Position numbers and translations under genes: made by a program
The notes under the pieces: model-generated
Database searches by the model: none
The model's input: the letters and a program-made list of their open reading frames with translations, nothing else
Told to the model about the DNA's origin: nothing
Assembly: GCA_027490305.1 (NCBI GenBank)
Contig: JAIXYI010000006.1
Location: forward strand, 1-64,000
From: Flavobacteriaceae bacterium
GTDB taxonomy: Bacteria; Bacteroidota; Bacteroidia; Flavobacteriales; Flavobacteriaceae
DNA: 64,000 nucleotides
Direction of reading: 5' to 3'
In this document: positions 44,690-53,489 of the stretch, piece after piece
Numbering within the stretch: position 1 is the first letter of the stretch
How the letters are laid out: each line of letters begins with the position of its first letter

Positions 44690-45381
44690 CAACCGTCGAA
44701 CAGTCGTTTACCGAAGGTCGTATCCTGTTGATTGACAAACCGCTGCATTGGTCGTCGTTCCAGGCGGTCAATAAGATCAAATGGGCGCTTAAAAAACACC
44801 TCGGACTCAAAAAAATCAAGGTGGGGCATGCCGGTACACTCGATCCGCTGGCGTCGGGCTTACTGATTGTCTGTACGGGTAAGGCGACGAAGCAAATCCA
44901 GGAATTACAAGGGCAGGAGAAGGAATATACCGGTACCTTCCGTCTGGGTGCTACCACGCCTTCCTACGACTTGGAAACCGAAATAGATGCGGTATTTCCG
45001 ACGTCGCACCTGACGGAAGACAGCATCCGCCAGACCACGCTTCAGTTTGTGGGGGAGATTGACCAAAAACCTCCCGTTTTTTCGGCGATCAAAAAAGACG
45101 GCAAACGCTTATATGAACATGCCCGGGCGGGTGAAACGGTGGAAATTGCCGCCCGAAAGACCACGATTTACGAATTCGAACTCACCCGTATCGAAATGCC
45201 GGATGTCGATTTTCGCGTGCGTTGTTCGAAAGGTACCTACATCCGTTCGCTGGCCCACGACATGGGAGTCGCCCTGCAGTCGGGTGCCCATCTCACCGCA
45301 TTGCGACGTACCAAAAGCGGTGGTTTTTCCGTAGACGATGCGCTGTCGCCTGACGGTTTCGTCGCGACGTTAGCGGAGTAG
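44686..45381 (+). CDS. truB: tRNA pseudouridine-55 synthase
   Basis: The start at MTTVEQSFTEGRILLIDKP overlaps the uppP stop (ATGA) and gives 231 aa. The catalytic aspartate D53 lies in GHAGTLDPLASGLL, with KEYTGTFRLG and KGTYIRSLAHD later on. It makes pseudouridine in the T loop of tRNAs. The 3' end overlaps the convergent thioredoxin-like gene by 12 nt. Confidence 0.96.
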   Translation: MTTVEQSFTEGRILLIDKPLHWSSFQAVNKIKWALKKHLGLKKIKVGHAGTLDPLASGLLIVCTGKATKQIQELQGQEKEYTGTFRLGATTPSYDLETEIDAVFPTSHLTEDSIRQTTLQFVGEIDQKPPVFSAIKKDGKRLYEHARAGETVEIAARKTTIYEFELTRIEMPDVDFRVRCSKGTYIRSLAHDMGVALQSGAHLTALRRTKSGGFSVDDALSPDGFVATLAE

Positions 45382-45972
45382 CGCTACGATTTCCTCCTGT
45401 GTCGACTTTCCTTTGTCGTGCAAATACCACAACTGTAATGCGGTCTTTCCCGTCTCGTCAAACACGCCATGTTGTGCCTTATAGTCGCGCACGAGTTGGG
45501 CAGCGGGTTCCGGTCGAGGTCCCCACGAGGCAATGACGATGTCGCTTTCATTGTCTAGGATGAGGAGTTTGGGGATGGAACGGGTGCCATTCGTAAGATA
45601 GGCGTCCATCAATTCCGGATGCTGGTCGCGAAACACGATTTTCAATTCGATTTTGTCGGATGCCAACGCCATTTTGTGCATCACCGGAAGTAACTGCGCG
45701 GCATCACCACACCATCCTTCTGAAAGGACCAGCCATGTATACGAACGGGTAAGATGATGCAGTTTTGTAGCCACAGCGTCTTCCAACTGCACCGTTTTTT
45801 GCAGTCGGTTCATACGGGTTTCATTGAGTTGGGTGTAGTGCACCAACGCATCCGATTGGACGTCGCCGGTTGCCTTTCCCTCTGCAAGCAAGGACGTAAC
45901 CGTTTCGCGATACTGCGCATAGGTCTGGGCCTTTAACAAGCTGTTGGCAATAAGGGCATCCATAATTTGCAT
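45370..45972 (-). CDS. Thioredoxin-family protein with atypical CGDA site
   Basis: Starting at MQIMDALIANSL gives 200 aa without a signal peptide (a start 3 codons later is equally possible). The C-terminal part is a thioredoxin fold (WLVLSEGWCGDAAQLLPVM, SIPKLLIL), but the usual second cysteine is replaced, leaving WCGDA. Such cytoplasmic Bacteroidota proteins cannot do normal dithiol exchange and may act by a single cysteine or as binding proteins. It is convergent with truB (12-nt overlap) and divergent from the patatin gene. Confidence 0.78.
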   Translation of the reverse strand: MQIMDALIANSLLKAQTYAQYRETVTSLLAEGKATGDVQSDALVHYTQLNETRMNRLQKTVQLEDAVATKLHHLTRSYTWLVLSEGWCGDAAQLLPVMHKMALASDKIELKIVFRDQHPELMDAYLTNGTRSIPKLLILDNESDIVIASWGPRPEPAAQLVRDYKAQHGVFDETGKTALQLWYLHDKGKSTQEEIVALLR

Positions 45973-46019
45973 AGTTTTGTTTGGCGTTGCGAAGGTACGA
46001 ATATGCACATCATCCGACT

Positions 46020-46814
46020 ATGACCAAAACACACAAACACATCGGTCTTACCCTGTCAGGCGGCGGCACAAAAGGACTGGCGCACGCCGGCGTACTCAAG
46101 TATCTTGACGACCATGAACTCAGACCTTCGGAGATCGCCGGTTCAAGCGCCGGTGCCATTGTAGGGGCGTTGTATGCCTTCGGTCAAACGCCCGATCAAA
46201 TCCTTGAGTTTTTCAAGTCGATTTACTTTTTTCACTGGCGGCATTTTACGCTGAAGAAACCCGGACTCATCGATTCCCACTCCTTCCAACCCTATTTTGA
46301 TACGATTTTTGGCGATACCAAAATCGGCGATCTTCCGTTGAAGCTGCACATCATGGCAACGGATATGGTGAAAGGCAAACTGCGTATTTTTGGTCCTGAC
46401 ACCCGCATTACCGATGCGGTGCTCGCCTCGGCTGCCGTGCCCGGTATGATGTGCCCGTATGAAATAGACGGCAATGTGTATTCCGACGGCGGTATCCTCA
46501 ACCATTTTCCAGCCGACGTGCTTCAGGGCCGGTGTGACCATTTGATTGGGGTGTATGTGAGTCCGGTGCAGGATATTGAAGCAAAAGACCTCAATTCGAT
46601 CAAATCGGTGATGTCACGGGCCGTCGAGTTATTAACGGCACATTCCAACACCCAAAAATTCAACTTGTGTGACCGCATCATCATCCCGGAAGGACTCTGG
46701 CAATTTGGCACCTTCGAGACCAATAAAGTAAAAATGGACGCGATTTTCGAATCGGGTTACCAGGCCGCTATTACGTCTTTTGGAGCAGAGACCAAAAATG
46801 CGGTAACGCTTTAG
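46020..46814 (+). CDS. Patatin-like phospholipase
   Basis: The start at MTKTHKHIGLTLS gives 264 aa. The oxyanion-hole GGGTKGLAHAG (residues 14-24), the nucleophile S43 in GSSAG and the aspartate in YSDGG are all present, so the catalytic dyad is intact. It should release fatty acids from phospholipids or neutral lipids. There is no signal peptide, in line with a cytoplasmic or membrane-bound RssA-like enzyme. It stands just upstream of pyrH, which has its own promoter motif. Confidence 0.9.
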   Translation: MTKTHKHIGLTLSGGGTKGLAHAGVLKYLDDHELRPSEIAGSSAGAIVGALYAFGQTPDQILEFFKSIYFFHWRHFTLKKPGLIDSHSFQPYFDTIFGDTKIGDLPLKLHIMATDMVKGKLRIFGPDTRITDAVLASAAVPGMMCPYEIDGNVYSDGGILNHFPADVLQGRCDHLIGVYVSPVQDIEAKDLNSIKSVMSRAVELLTAHSNTQKFNLCDRIIIPEGLWQFGTFETNKVKMDAIFESGYQAAITSFGAETKNAVTL

Positions 46815-46833
46815 CGGAAAAACGGGAATGTAC

Positions 46834-46841
46834 TATATTTG
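46834..46841 (+). promoter_or_regulatory. -7 promoter element of pyrH
   Basis: TATATTTG lies 46 nt before the ATG at 46887, giving a leader of roughly 40 nt with a small GATGCCCCGGCATC inverted repeat. Confidence 0.45.
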
Positions 46842-46886
46842 CACAACAAAAATCGGATGCCCCGGCATCCAAACTGTAATCCCCTG

Positions 46887-47594
46887 ATGAAATACAAAAG
46901 AATTCTCCTAAAGCTCAGCGGCGAGGCACTGATGGGTGACCGTCAATACGGTATCGATCCGTTACGGCTAGCGGAGTACGCAGACGATATCAAGAAAGTA
47001 CATGACCTTGGTGTTGAGATCGCCATCGTAATCGGTGGTGGCAACATCTTCCGCGGCGTCGCCGGCGCCAGTAATGGAATGGATCGCGTGCAGGGAGATT
47101 ATATGGGGATGCTCGCCACCGTCATCAACGGTATGGCGCTTCAGGGTGCCTTGGAAGACAAAGGCATGCAGACGCGTTTGCAGACGGCCCTCAAGATCGA
47201 AGCGATTGCGGAGCCCTATATCAAGCGCCGTGCGGTGCGTCATCTTGAGAAAGGACGGATCGTCATCTTCGGAGCCGGTACGGGTAACCCGTATTTTACG
47301 ACCGATACGGCTGCCGTTTTGCGGGGTGTTGAAATCCATGCGGATGTCATCCTCAAAGGAACCCGCGTTGATGGTATCTACACAGCGGATCCTGAGAAAG
47401 ACCCGAATGCCGTGAAGTTCGAACACATCACGTTCGAAGACGTCCTCAGCAAAGGCCTTAATGTAATGGATACCACCGCCTTTACCCTGAGCCAGGAAAA
47501 CCGCCTGCCGATTGTGGTATTTGATATGAACAAAAAAGACAACCTCCTCAAGATTTGCGAAGGCAGCAATGTGGGGACGGTGGTAAGTATATAA
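46887..47594 (+). CDS. pyrH: UMP kinase
   Basis: The start at [17 protein letters not shown] gives 235 aa. Family motifs: LKLSGEAL at the start, [11 protein letters not shown] near residues 48-58, [15 protein letters not shown], and the C-terminal region around [11 protein letters not shown]. It phosphorylates UMP to UDP. It precedes frr by 8 nt, an arrangement common in Bacteria. Confidence 0.97.
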   Translation: MKYKRILLKLSGEALMGDRQYGIDPLRLAEYADDIKKVHDLGVEIAIVIGGGNIFRGVAGASNGMDRVQGDYMGMLATVINGMALQGALEDKGMQTRLQTALKIEAIAEPYIKRRAVRHLEKGRIVIFGAGTGNPYFTTDTAAVLRGVEIHADVILKGTRVDGIYTADPEKDPNAVKFEHITFEDVLSKGLNVMDTTAFTLSQENRLPIVVFDMNKKDNLLKICEGSNVGTVVSI

Positions 47595-47602
47595 TCAAGA
47601 AA

Positions 47603-48163
47603 ATGGAAGACATCGATTTTATCCTGGAAAGCACCGAGGAGTCAATGGCCGCCAGCGTCGCCCACCTCGAGAAGTCATTCCTGAACATCCGCGCCGGAAA
47701 GGCGAGTCCGGCTATGCTCGGCAGTGTGTTTGTCGATTATTACGGTTCTTCGACCCCCTTGTCTCAGGTGGCGAACGTCAGCGTCCCGGATGCACGTACC
47801 CTCACCATCCAACCGTGGGAAAAGAATATGTTGGGCCCGATCGAAAAAGCGATAATGGTCGCGAACATTGGCTTTAACCCGATGAACAATGGTGACGTTA
47901 TCATCATCAGCGTTCCGCCATTGACGGAAGAGCGGCGTCGTGACCTGGTGAAACAGGCGAAGATCGAGTCGGAAGACACGAAAGTCAGTATCCGCAACGC
48001 CCGCCAGGAAGCCAACAAGGAAATCAAGAAACTCGAAAAAGAAGGAACTTCGGAAGATTTGTGTAAGAATGCGGAAGCAGAAGTGCAGGAACTCACGAAC
48101 AATTTCATCAAGAAAGTTGACGAGCATCTCGCTATCAAGGAAGCCGAGATCATGAAAGTCTAA
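47603..48163 (+). CDS. frr: Ribosome recycling factor
   Basis: The start at MEDIDFILESTEESM gives 186 aa, the standard size. Typical segments are LEKSFLNIRAGKASPAMLG, the YYGSSTPLSQVANVSVPDARTL hinge part and PPLTEERRRDLVKQAKIE. It splits ribosomes after termination together with EF-G. It follows pyrH and ends at a clear terminator. Confidence 0.97.
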   Translation: MEDIDFILESTEESMAASVAHLEKSFLNIRAGKASPAMLGSVFVDYYGSSTPLSQVANVSVPDARTLTIQPWEKNMLGPIEKAIMVANIGFNPMNNGDVIIISVPPLTEERRRDLVKQAKIESEDTKVSIRNARQEANKEIKKLEKEGTSEDLCKNAEAEVQELTNNFIKKVDEHLAIKEAEIMKV

Positions 48164-48184
48164 AACACTTGTGCCTCATACATT

Positions 48185-48207
48185 ATCCGCTTCGGCGGAT
48201 TTTTTTA
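48185..48207 (+). terminator. Intrinsic terminator of frr
   Basis: ATCCGC and GCGGAT pair around a TTCG loop, followed by seven T. Confidence 0.9.
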
Positions 48208-48211
48208 TACG

Positions 48212-48219
48212 TATTTTTG
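48212..48219 (+). promoter_or_regulatory. -7 promoter element of the DUF5686 gene
   Basis: TATTTTTG lies 20 nt before the ATG at 48239 and directly after the frr terminator. Confidence 0.42.
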
Positions 48220-48238
48220 CCGTATCGCCGCATCCAAC

Positions 48239-50731
48239 ATGAAACGACTGCTTTTCTTTCTATTCCTTCCCCTTTTGGTCCAGGCCCAGATTGTGGTGAA
48301 GGGAGCAGTAACCGATGCGGCCACCGACGCGCCGTTGGCCTTCGCGAACGTGTCGGCAAACGGACGCCCGGTTGCGATCACCGATGTCGATGGTCATTTT
48401 CGTGTGGATCTCGTGGCACCTGCTGAGTTGGTCTTTTCGTATCCAGGCTATCGAACGCAGCGGGCCCGACCCGAGAGCGCTAACACCTATTTCAATATCC
48501 GTCTGGTGCCGGAAACCGGCGAAACGAGTCGCGAAGCTGCCAAAAATGCAAACGTCGCGGCCAATTCGGTGGTGCGGTTGGTCATTGAGCGCCGTGACCG
48601 AAACGATCCGCAAAAACGATTGGCGAGCTACCGTTTCAATGCCTACAATAAGCTGGTTGTCACGGCAGAACCCGACTCTATTGACGATCACATCGGCTTG
48701 CGAACGGTTTCCCGTCACAGGCAGAAAGAGGTCGAACCTGATTCGACGGTGTATAAGTTCCGGCAGTTGATGGACAAGCAACACCTTTACCTCATGGAGC
48801 GGGCGTCGCGTTTTGAATATGCCGCCGGCCGACTCAAGGAAACCGTATTGGGCGCCCGGATGGCCGGGTTCCGACAGCCCGTATATGAAGTGATTGGCTT
48901 TACCCAACAATCGTATTCTATCTACGATCCGGAGTATGACCTGATGGAAACGCGCTACCGGAGTCCGTTAGCCGCGAATGCAGCCCGTTATTACTACTAC
49001 AAACTCCTTGATACCACCGACATCGGTGGTCGCCCGGCTTATGTCTTATACTTCCGGTCGAAGAAAGACACGCCCAAACGACCGGTGCTGCGCGGACTGC
49101 TGTATATCGATACCGAAACCTATGGCGTCGCAAAGGCCGTCATGCGCGTAAAAGGCATCGTGAATTTACGGGCCACGCATGATTTTCGTTTTTTGGAGGA
49201 TAAAGGAATATGGTTCCCGACCGGAAGTGAGTTCCGCATCGACAAAGGCACCAATGACGAGGCCATCCGGATACTGGGCGAAACGGTTACCTTCGATCCT
49301 TCGCCGGAAAGCGAGCGCAATCGGAGGTTACAGCCTTCGGACTATACCTTCGTGCAGTCGGCTACGTCGTATTACGGGCTCGAATATGACGTGCCGGTCG
49401 AAATCCGACGTACCGCTGTTTCGATTGATATACGGGATTCCGCCATTGACCGTGACACCGCTTTTTGGGATGCTTTTAGACGGGACACGCTTGATCTCCG
49501 CAGCCGCGAAACCTATCACGCCCTAGACCGCCTTTCGAAGAAACGACAGATTGAGCGGAAGTTCCGCATCGGAAAGAAAATCATCAATGGCTATCTGCCG
49601 GTTGGACCGATCGACCTCGATCTTCGGTATTTACTCAGCTATAACAATTATGAGGGATTTCGGTTTGGGGTCGGAGGCGTCACGAACGAACGACTGTCGC
49701 CCTTTTACCGGATGGATGGTTATATAGCGGATGGCACCAAAGACGGACAAATGAAATACAGCCTCGGAGGAGCGGCCCGCGTTGGGAAGTTCTCGGGTTC
49801 GTGGATGGGATTGAACTATACCGACGATATCCGCGAGATTGCCAGCACGTCGTTTGCCATCGACAAACGGGTGTTCAAAATCTACGATCCGCGACCGATC
49901 AACATCAGCACGTTTTATAACCATAAGACGTGGCGGGGTTACATCGAAACGCGTATCATCCCTAAGACCGAGAGTATCTGGCAATTGCAGCACAGTGATG
50001 TACGGCCGCTGTTTGGCTACAACTTTGTTACTAATGGGCAAACCTATAGCCGGTATACCTTAACGACGGCTTCGTTCGCCCTCCAGTGGAATCCGTTTAG
50101 CGATTATATGCAAACGCCCACGGGTCGTCTTGAAATCGAGAAACGCTATCCGCAGTTTACGTTTCAGGTGACGCGGTCGATGAAAGGGTTTTGGGACAGC
50201 GATTTTTCGTTTATGAAGTTCGATTTCCGGGCGGAGTACGAAATTCCGTATCTCGACGGACAGCGTTCTTCGTTTTTGTTGACAGCAGGTTACGCCAATG
50301 GCGATGTGCCGCTTACGCATCTCTATAACACCTCGCCGAACAACCTTACGAAAGACCGGCTTTTGCAACGGATCACCATTGCGGGCAAGAACAGTTTCGA
50401 AACCATGTATTTCAATGAGTTCTTCTCAAGTCGCTACGTCACGTTTCAGGTAAAGCATGGCCTGCGCCGGATTCGCCTCGCCCGCAAGGTCAAGCCGTCG
50501 CTCGTCTTTGTATCGCGGATGGCATTCGGCTCGATGCAACGCCCCTGGGAGCACGTAGGCATCGATTATAAGACACTTGAAAGAGGTTTTTTTGAGTCGG
50601 GACTGGAACTCAACAAGATTTACTCGGGATTAGGACTTACCGCATTTTACCGATACGGCCCCAACCAATTGCCCCGCATGGAAGACAACCTGGCGGTCAA
50701 ACTCAGCTTTTCGCTCGATCTCGGCTTTTAA
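48239..50731 (+). CDS. DUF5686-type outer-membrane protein with carboxypeptidase-regulatory-like domain
   Basis: The 830-aa protein has a signal peptide (MKRLLFFLFLPLLVQA). An N-terminal carboxypeptidase-regulatory-like beta-sandwich follows at residues about 18-95 (VVKGAVTDAATDAPLAFANVS), then a periplasmic region, and a large C-terminal barrel ending in LAVKLSFSLDLGF. This matches the Bacteroidota DUF5686 family. It resembles TonB-linked barrels in having the front domain but lacks a plug region that I can see. Function is unknown. The stop overlaps the convergent SMR gene by 4 nt. Confidence 0.83.
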   Translation: MKRLLFFLFLPLLVQAQIVVKGAVTDAATDAPLAFANVSANGRPVAITDVDGHFRVDLVAPAELVFSYPGYRTQRARPESANTYFNIRLVPETGETSREAAKNANVAANSVVRLVIERRDRNDPQKRLASYRFNAYNKLVVTAEPDSIDDHIGLRTVSRHRQKEVEPDSTVYKFRQLMDKQHLYLMERASRFEYAAGRLKETVLGARMAGFRQPVYEVIGFTQQSYSIYDPEYDLMETRYRSPLAANAARYYYYKLLDTTDIGGRPAYVLYFRSKKDTPKRPVLRGLLYIDTETYGVAKAVMRVKGIVNLRATHDFRFLEDKGIWFPTGSEFRIDKGTNDEAIRILGETVTFDPSPESERNRRLQPSDYTFVQSATSYYGLEYDVPVEIRRTAVSIDIRDSAIDRDTAFWDAFRRDTLDLRSRETYHALDRLSKKRQIERKFRIGKKIINGYLPVGPIDLDLRYLLSYNNYEGFRFGVGGVTNERLSPFYRMDGYIADGTKDGQMKYSLGGAARVGKFSGSWMGLNYTDDIREIASTSFAIDKRVFKIYDPRPINISTFYNHKTWRGYIETRIIPKTESIWQLQHSDVRPLFGYNFVTNGQTYSRYTLTTASFALQWNPFSDYMQTPTGRLEIEKRYPQFTFQVTRSMKGFWDSDFSFMKFDFRAEYEIPYLDGQRSSFLLTAGYANGDVPLTHLYNTSPNNLTKDRLLQRITIAGKNSFETMYFNEFFSSRYVTFQVKHGLRRIRLARKVKPSLVFVSRMAFGSMQRPWEHVGIDYKTLERGFFESGLELNKIYSGLGLTAFYRYGPNQLPRMEDNLAVKLSFSLDLGF

Positions 50732-51057
50732 CGGGAGGAGACGACTTTGAGGCCGACGACCGAAATCAGTAAGGTCGTGATGAAGAATAGGCGCCAGAAA
50801 TCAGCCGGTTCTTTGAAGAAAAGGATGCCGACTAGCACGGTTCCCACGGCGCCGATGCCCGTCCAGACGGCATACGAGGTGCCAACGGGTAAGGTTTGGG
50901 TAGCCTTATAAAGTAGGAACATACTACAGGCGAGACATACGAGAAAACCCGCCATCCATCCCCACCAGTGCAGGCCGGAGGCTTCTTTGGCTTTGGCCAG
51001 ACAGGAAGCAAATCCGACTTCGAAGAGTCCGCCAATGATCAAAAATACCCAACCCAT
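50728..51057 (-). CDS. Small multidrug-resistance-family transporter
   Basis: The ATG overlaps the antiporter stop by one base (TAATG) and gives 109 aa with four membrane helices. The essential glutamate is E13 in GGLFEVGFASCLAKA, and the end GLKVVSSR is family-like. It could be a Gdx/SugE-type guanidinium exporter or an EmrE-type drug exporter; I cannot separate these by eye. It is probably cotranscribed with the upstream cation antiporter. Confidence 0.85.
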   Translation of the reverse strand: MGWVFLIIGGLFEVGFASCLAKAKEASGLHWWGWMAGFLVCLACSMFLLYKATQTLPVGTSYAVWTGIGAVGTVLVGILFFKEPADFWRLFFITTLLISVVGLKVVSSR

Positions 51058-53324
51058 TACGGGCGGATGATTAGTACAGAAGGAATGTGTCCGAGCCACG
51101 GACTTTGCGTATTCACCAGTTTTTTCCAGCTTTCAAGGCTTACGATCATCATGTCCTGCGACTCAAGGAAGTCGCGTTTCATGGTGCGTCCGCCCATCCG
51201 TCCGATATACTCGGGTGCGGTTGCCTCGACTTCGGCGAGCATACTGCGAAGTACGGGGCTGTCGTCTCCTTCCACACCTTCCGCTACGGTTACAATCGAC
51301 TTGTTGTTGTCGATCAGGCGTTTGGCATACGTCACAAGGAAGGCATCGCCATCCCCGAACACCGGCATGAAGATACGGTCGATACGTTCGAGGTTCTTGT
51401 CTACCAGGATTCCCACCGGCATCTTACATTTCGTCAGGATTTGACGCGTACGTTCGTCAAAAGGGGAGTTTTCGAAGAGCCCTTCTTTTCCGGTGAATTT
51501 GTCGATTAAGCGATCGGGGTTGATGATGCGTGTTGTGAGTCCGAGCACTTTCCCCAACAAGGTTCCCTCAAAAATCGAGTGGCCGAGTCCAACCAGCAGC
51601 AGGTCGTAGTCGCCTTTATTCGCGATTTCGACGATATCCATGTCAATGTCGTTCGATGCCTTGAAGAGTTTCACGATAGGTTGTTCCAGTTCTTCCGCTT
51701 CGGCCAGGATGGGTGAGAACGTCTTGTTCTCCAATTCTTCGAAATCAAACGTATGGATTTCGTTACTCAGCGTCAGGTGCATAGCCGTGACGGTATTGCC
51801 GCCCGGTTCGCGGCGCACGAGTCCGGCGGCCAGACGCAGCAACGCCCGTCCGCGGTCGGTGTTTCCGAAGGAGAAGAGGATGCGGTAGGGACTTTCCTTT
51901 TTGATTTCCTCTATGATGACGTCATCGTTGGTTTTGAAGATCCAATTGATGAGGTTGAGGGCCGGTCCGGTCATGACGGTCGTTAACAAGGCCATGATGA
52001 CCATCATCGTGAACACCGTTGGGGTAAGGACTTTCAGGTCAAGCCCGATATTGAGCACCACGAGTTCCATAAGGCCGCGCGTGTTCATCAAGGCGCCAAT
52101 GGTGAGGCTGTCGCGCCAGTTCTGGCCGGTGAACTTGGCGGCTAAAGCGCTTCCCAGAAACTTACCAACGACCGCTACGCAGATGATCCATCCGGTGAGT
52201 TCCCAGTGTTTGGGGTCGTCGATGAGGCCGATTTGGGTGCGGAGGCCCGTAAATACGAAGAACAATGGCAATAGCAGGATGACCGAAACATCTTCTACCT
52301 TTTCGATAAAAATGTTGCGGAACTTGGTATTGTCGGGCATGATCGCACCGGCCATAAAGGCACCGAACAAGGCGTGAATGCCGATGATTTCGGTGGTATA
52401 GGCCGAGATGATGAGGGTCAGTAGGAAAATCGCGACCACCGGCTTGCTCAAGCTTTGGCGCGAGGTTTTCAAGTCGCCGATCCGCTTCAGGAACGGACGC
52501 ACGAGGTAGAGCATGATCAGCACATAGAGCACCGCCATGCCAATCACGTAGAGTGAACTGCCGAACGAACCCGCCTTTACGATCGCGATGACAGCCGCCA
52601 GGATGCACCACGCGGTGATATCGTCGGCCGCGGCGCAGGTAATGACGATGGCGCCGAGTTTGGTTTTATGGATGCCGCGTTCCTGCACGATACGGGCCAA
52701 CACCGGAAAGGCGGTGATGCTCATAGCGATACCCAGGAAGAGCGCAAACGACAGGAACCGAACGGTGCCCGGCGCGTATTCGCTGTAGATGAAATAAGCG
52801 AGACCCAACCCAAGTGCAAAAGGGAACACGATACTCGCGTGACTGATGACAACGGCGTCTTTCGCTTTATTTTGAAGGGCTTTCAGGTCGAGTTCCATGC
52901 CTACAACGAACATGAAGAGAATGAGTCCGATTTGGCTTAAAAACTGTAGGTTCCCGAGGGATTCTTTTGGGAAAAGCAAAGAGGAATACTCAGGTAGATA
53001 ATGCCCAACGAGCGAGGGTCCGAGTATAATTCCCGCGAGGATTTCCCCGACCACGGACGGTTGCCCGATCTTGCGGCAGATCCAACCGAAAAAGCGCGCC
53101 ACCAGAATAATCGTGATGATTTGCGCGAGCAACAAGGCCAGCGGATGGTGGAGGTTGTCGCTGATACTCGCCAGGAAGTCGTCCCAGCGATCGTGGTACG
53201 ACCCGGCGTGTTTGAACTGACGACCGCTCTCGAGCACCAGCCCTTTCGAGGTAATCCAATACATCAGGGCGCCTGCACCACCGATGGTTACAATGTAAAA
53301 AAGGGAGTTCTTCAGGTTCTTCAT
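51057..53324 (-). CDS. CPA2/Kef-type cation:proton antiporter with C-terminal stress-protein-like domain
   Basis: Starting at MKNLKNSLFYIV gives 755 aa, supported by a TAnnTTTG box 20 nt upstream. After one leading helix, residues about 60-450 hold the antiporter core (PSVVGEILAGIILGPSLVG, GLILFMFVVGMELDL, ITCAAADDITAWCILA, MNTRGLMELVVLNIG). The last 250 residues look like a cytoplasmic universal-stress-protein-like region (YRILFSFGNTDRGRALLRLAAGLV). It would exchange potassium or sodium for protons in the inner membrane. Confidence 0.88.
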   Translation of the reverse strand: MKNLKNSLFYIVTIGGAGALMYWITSKGLVLESGRQFKHAGSYHDRWDDFLASISDNLHHPLALLLAQIITIILVARFFGWICRKIGQPSVVGEILAGIILGPSLVGHYLPEYSSLLFPKESLGNLQFLSQIGLILFMFVVGMELDLKALQNKAKDAVVISHASIVFPFALGLGLAYFIYSEYAPGTVRFLSFALFLGIAMSITAFPVLARIVQERGIHKTKLGAIVITCAAADDITAWCILAAVIAIVKAGSFGSSLYVIGMAVLYVLIMLYLVRPFLKRIGDLKTSRQSLSKPVVAIFLLTLIISAYTTEIIGIHALFGAFMAGAIMPDNTKFRNIFIEKVEDVSVILLLPLFFVFTGLRTQIGLIDDPKHWELTGWIICVAVVGKFLGSALAAKFTGQNWRDSLTIGALMNTRGLMELVVLNIGLDLKVLTPTVFTMMVIMALLTTVMTGPALNLINWIFKTNDDVIIEEIKKESPYRILFSFGNTDRGRALLRLAAGLVRREPGGNTVTAMHLTLSNEIHTFDFEELENKTFSPILAEAEELEQPIVKLFKASNDIDMDIVEIANKGDYDLLLVGLGHSIFEGTLLGKVLGLTTRIINPDRLIDKFTGKEGLFENSPFDERTRQILTKCKMPVGILVDKNLERIDRIFMPVFGDGDAFLVTYAKRLIDNNKSIVTVAEGVEGDDSPVLRSMLAEVEATAPEYIGRMGGRTMKRDFLESQDMMIVSLESWKKLVNTQSPWLGHIPSVLIIRP

Positions 53325-53344
53325 GCCGGAAAGATGTCGGAAGC

Positions 53345-53352
53345 CAAAGATA
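53345..53352 (-). promoter_or_regulatory. -7 promoter element of the CPA2 antiporter gene
   Basis: On the minus strand TATCTTTG lies 20 nt before the ATG at 53324; it falls inside the upstream in-frame extension and argues against the longer start. Confidence 0.45.
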
Positions 53353-53441
53353 GGAAAATGACTTTCGAAAACCACGTCGTTGTCGAATGGTTACAAAATC
53401 TTAAATAAACAGCGTTTAGGGGCATTTTTACAGGGCGAGGG

Positions 53442-53473
53442 TTGGGATTTCCGGCGGTGGAAACGTACCTTTG
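53442..53473 (+). promoter_or_regulatory. Promoter of the MMPL gene
   Basis: TTG at 53442-53444, 21 nt, then TACCTTTG at 53466-53473; the start codon is at 53490. Confidence 0.5.
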
Positions 53474-53489
53474 CGCGGCATTTCCGCAA

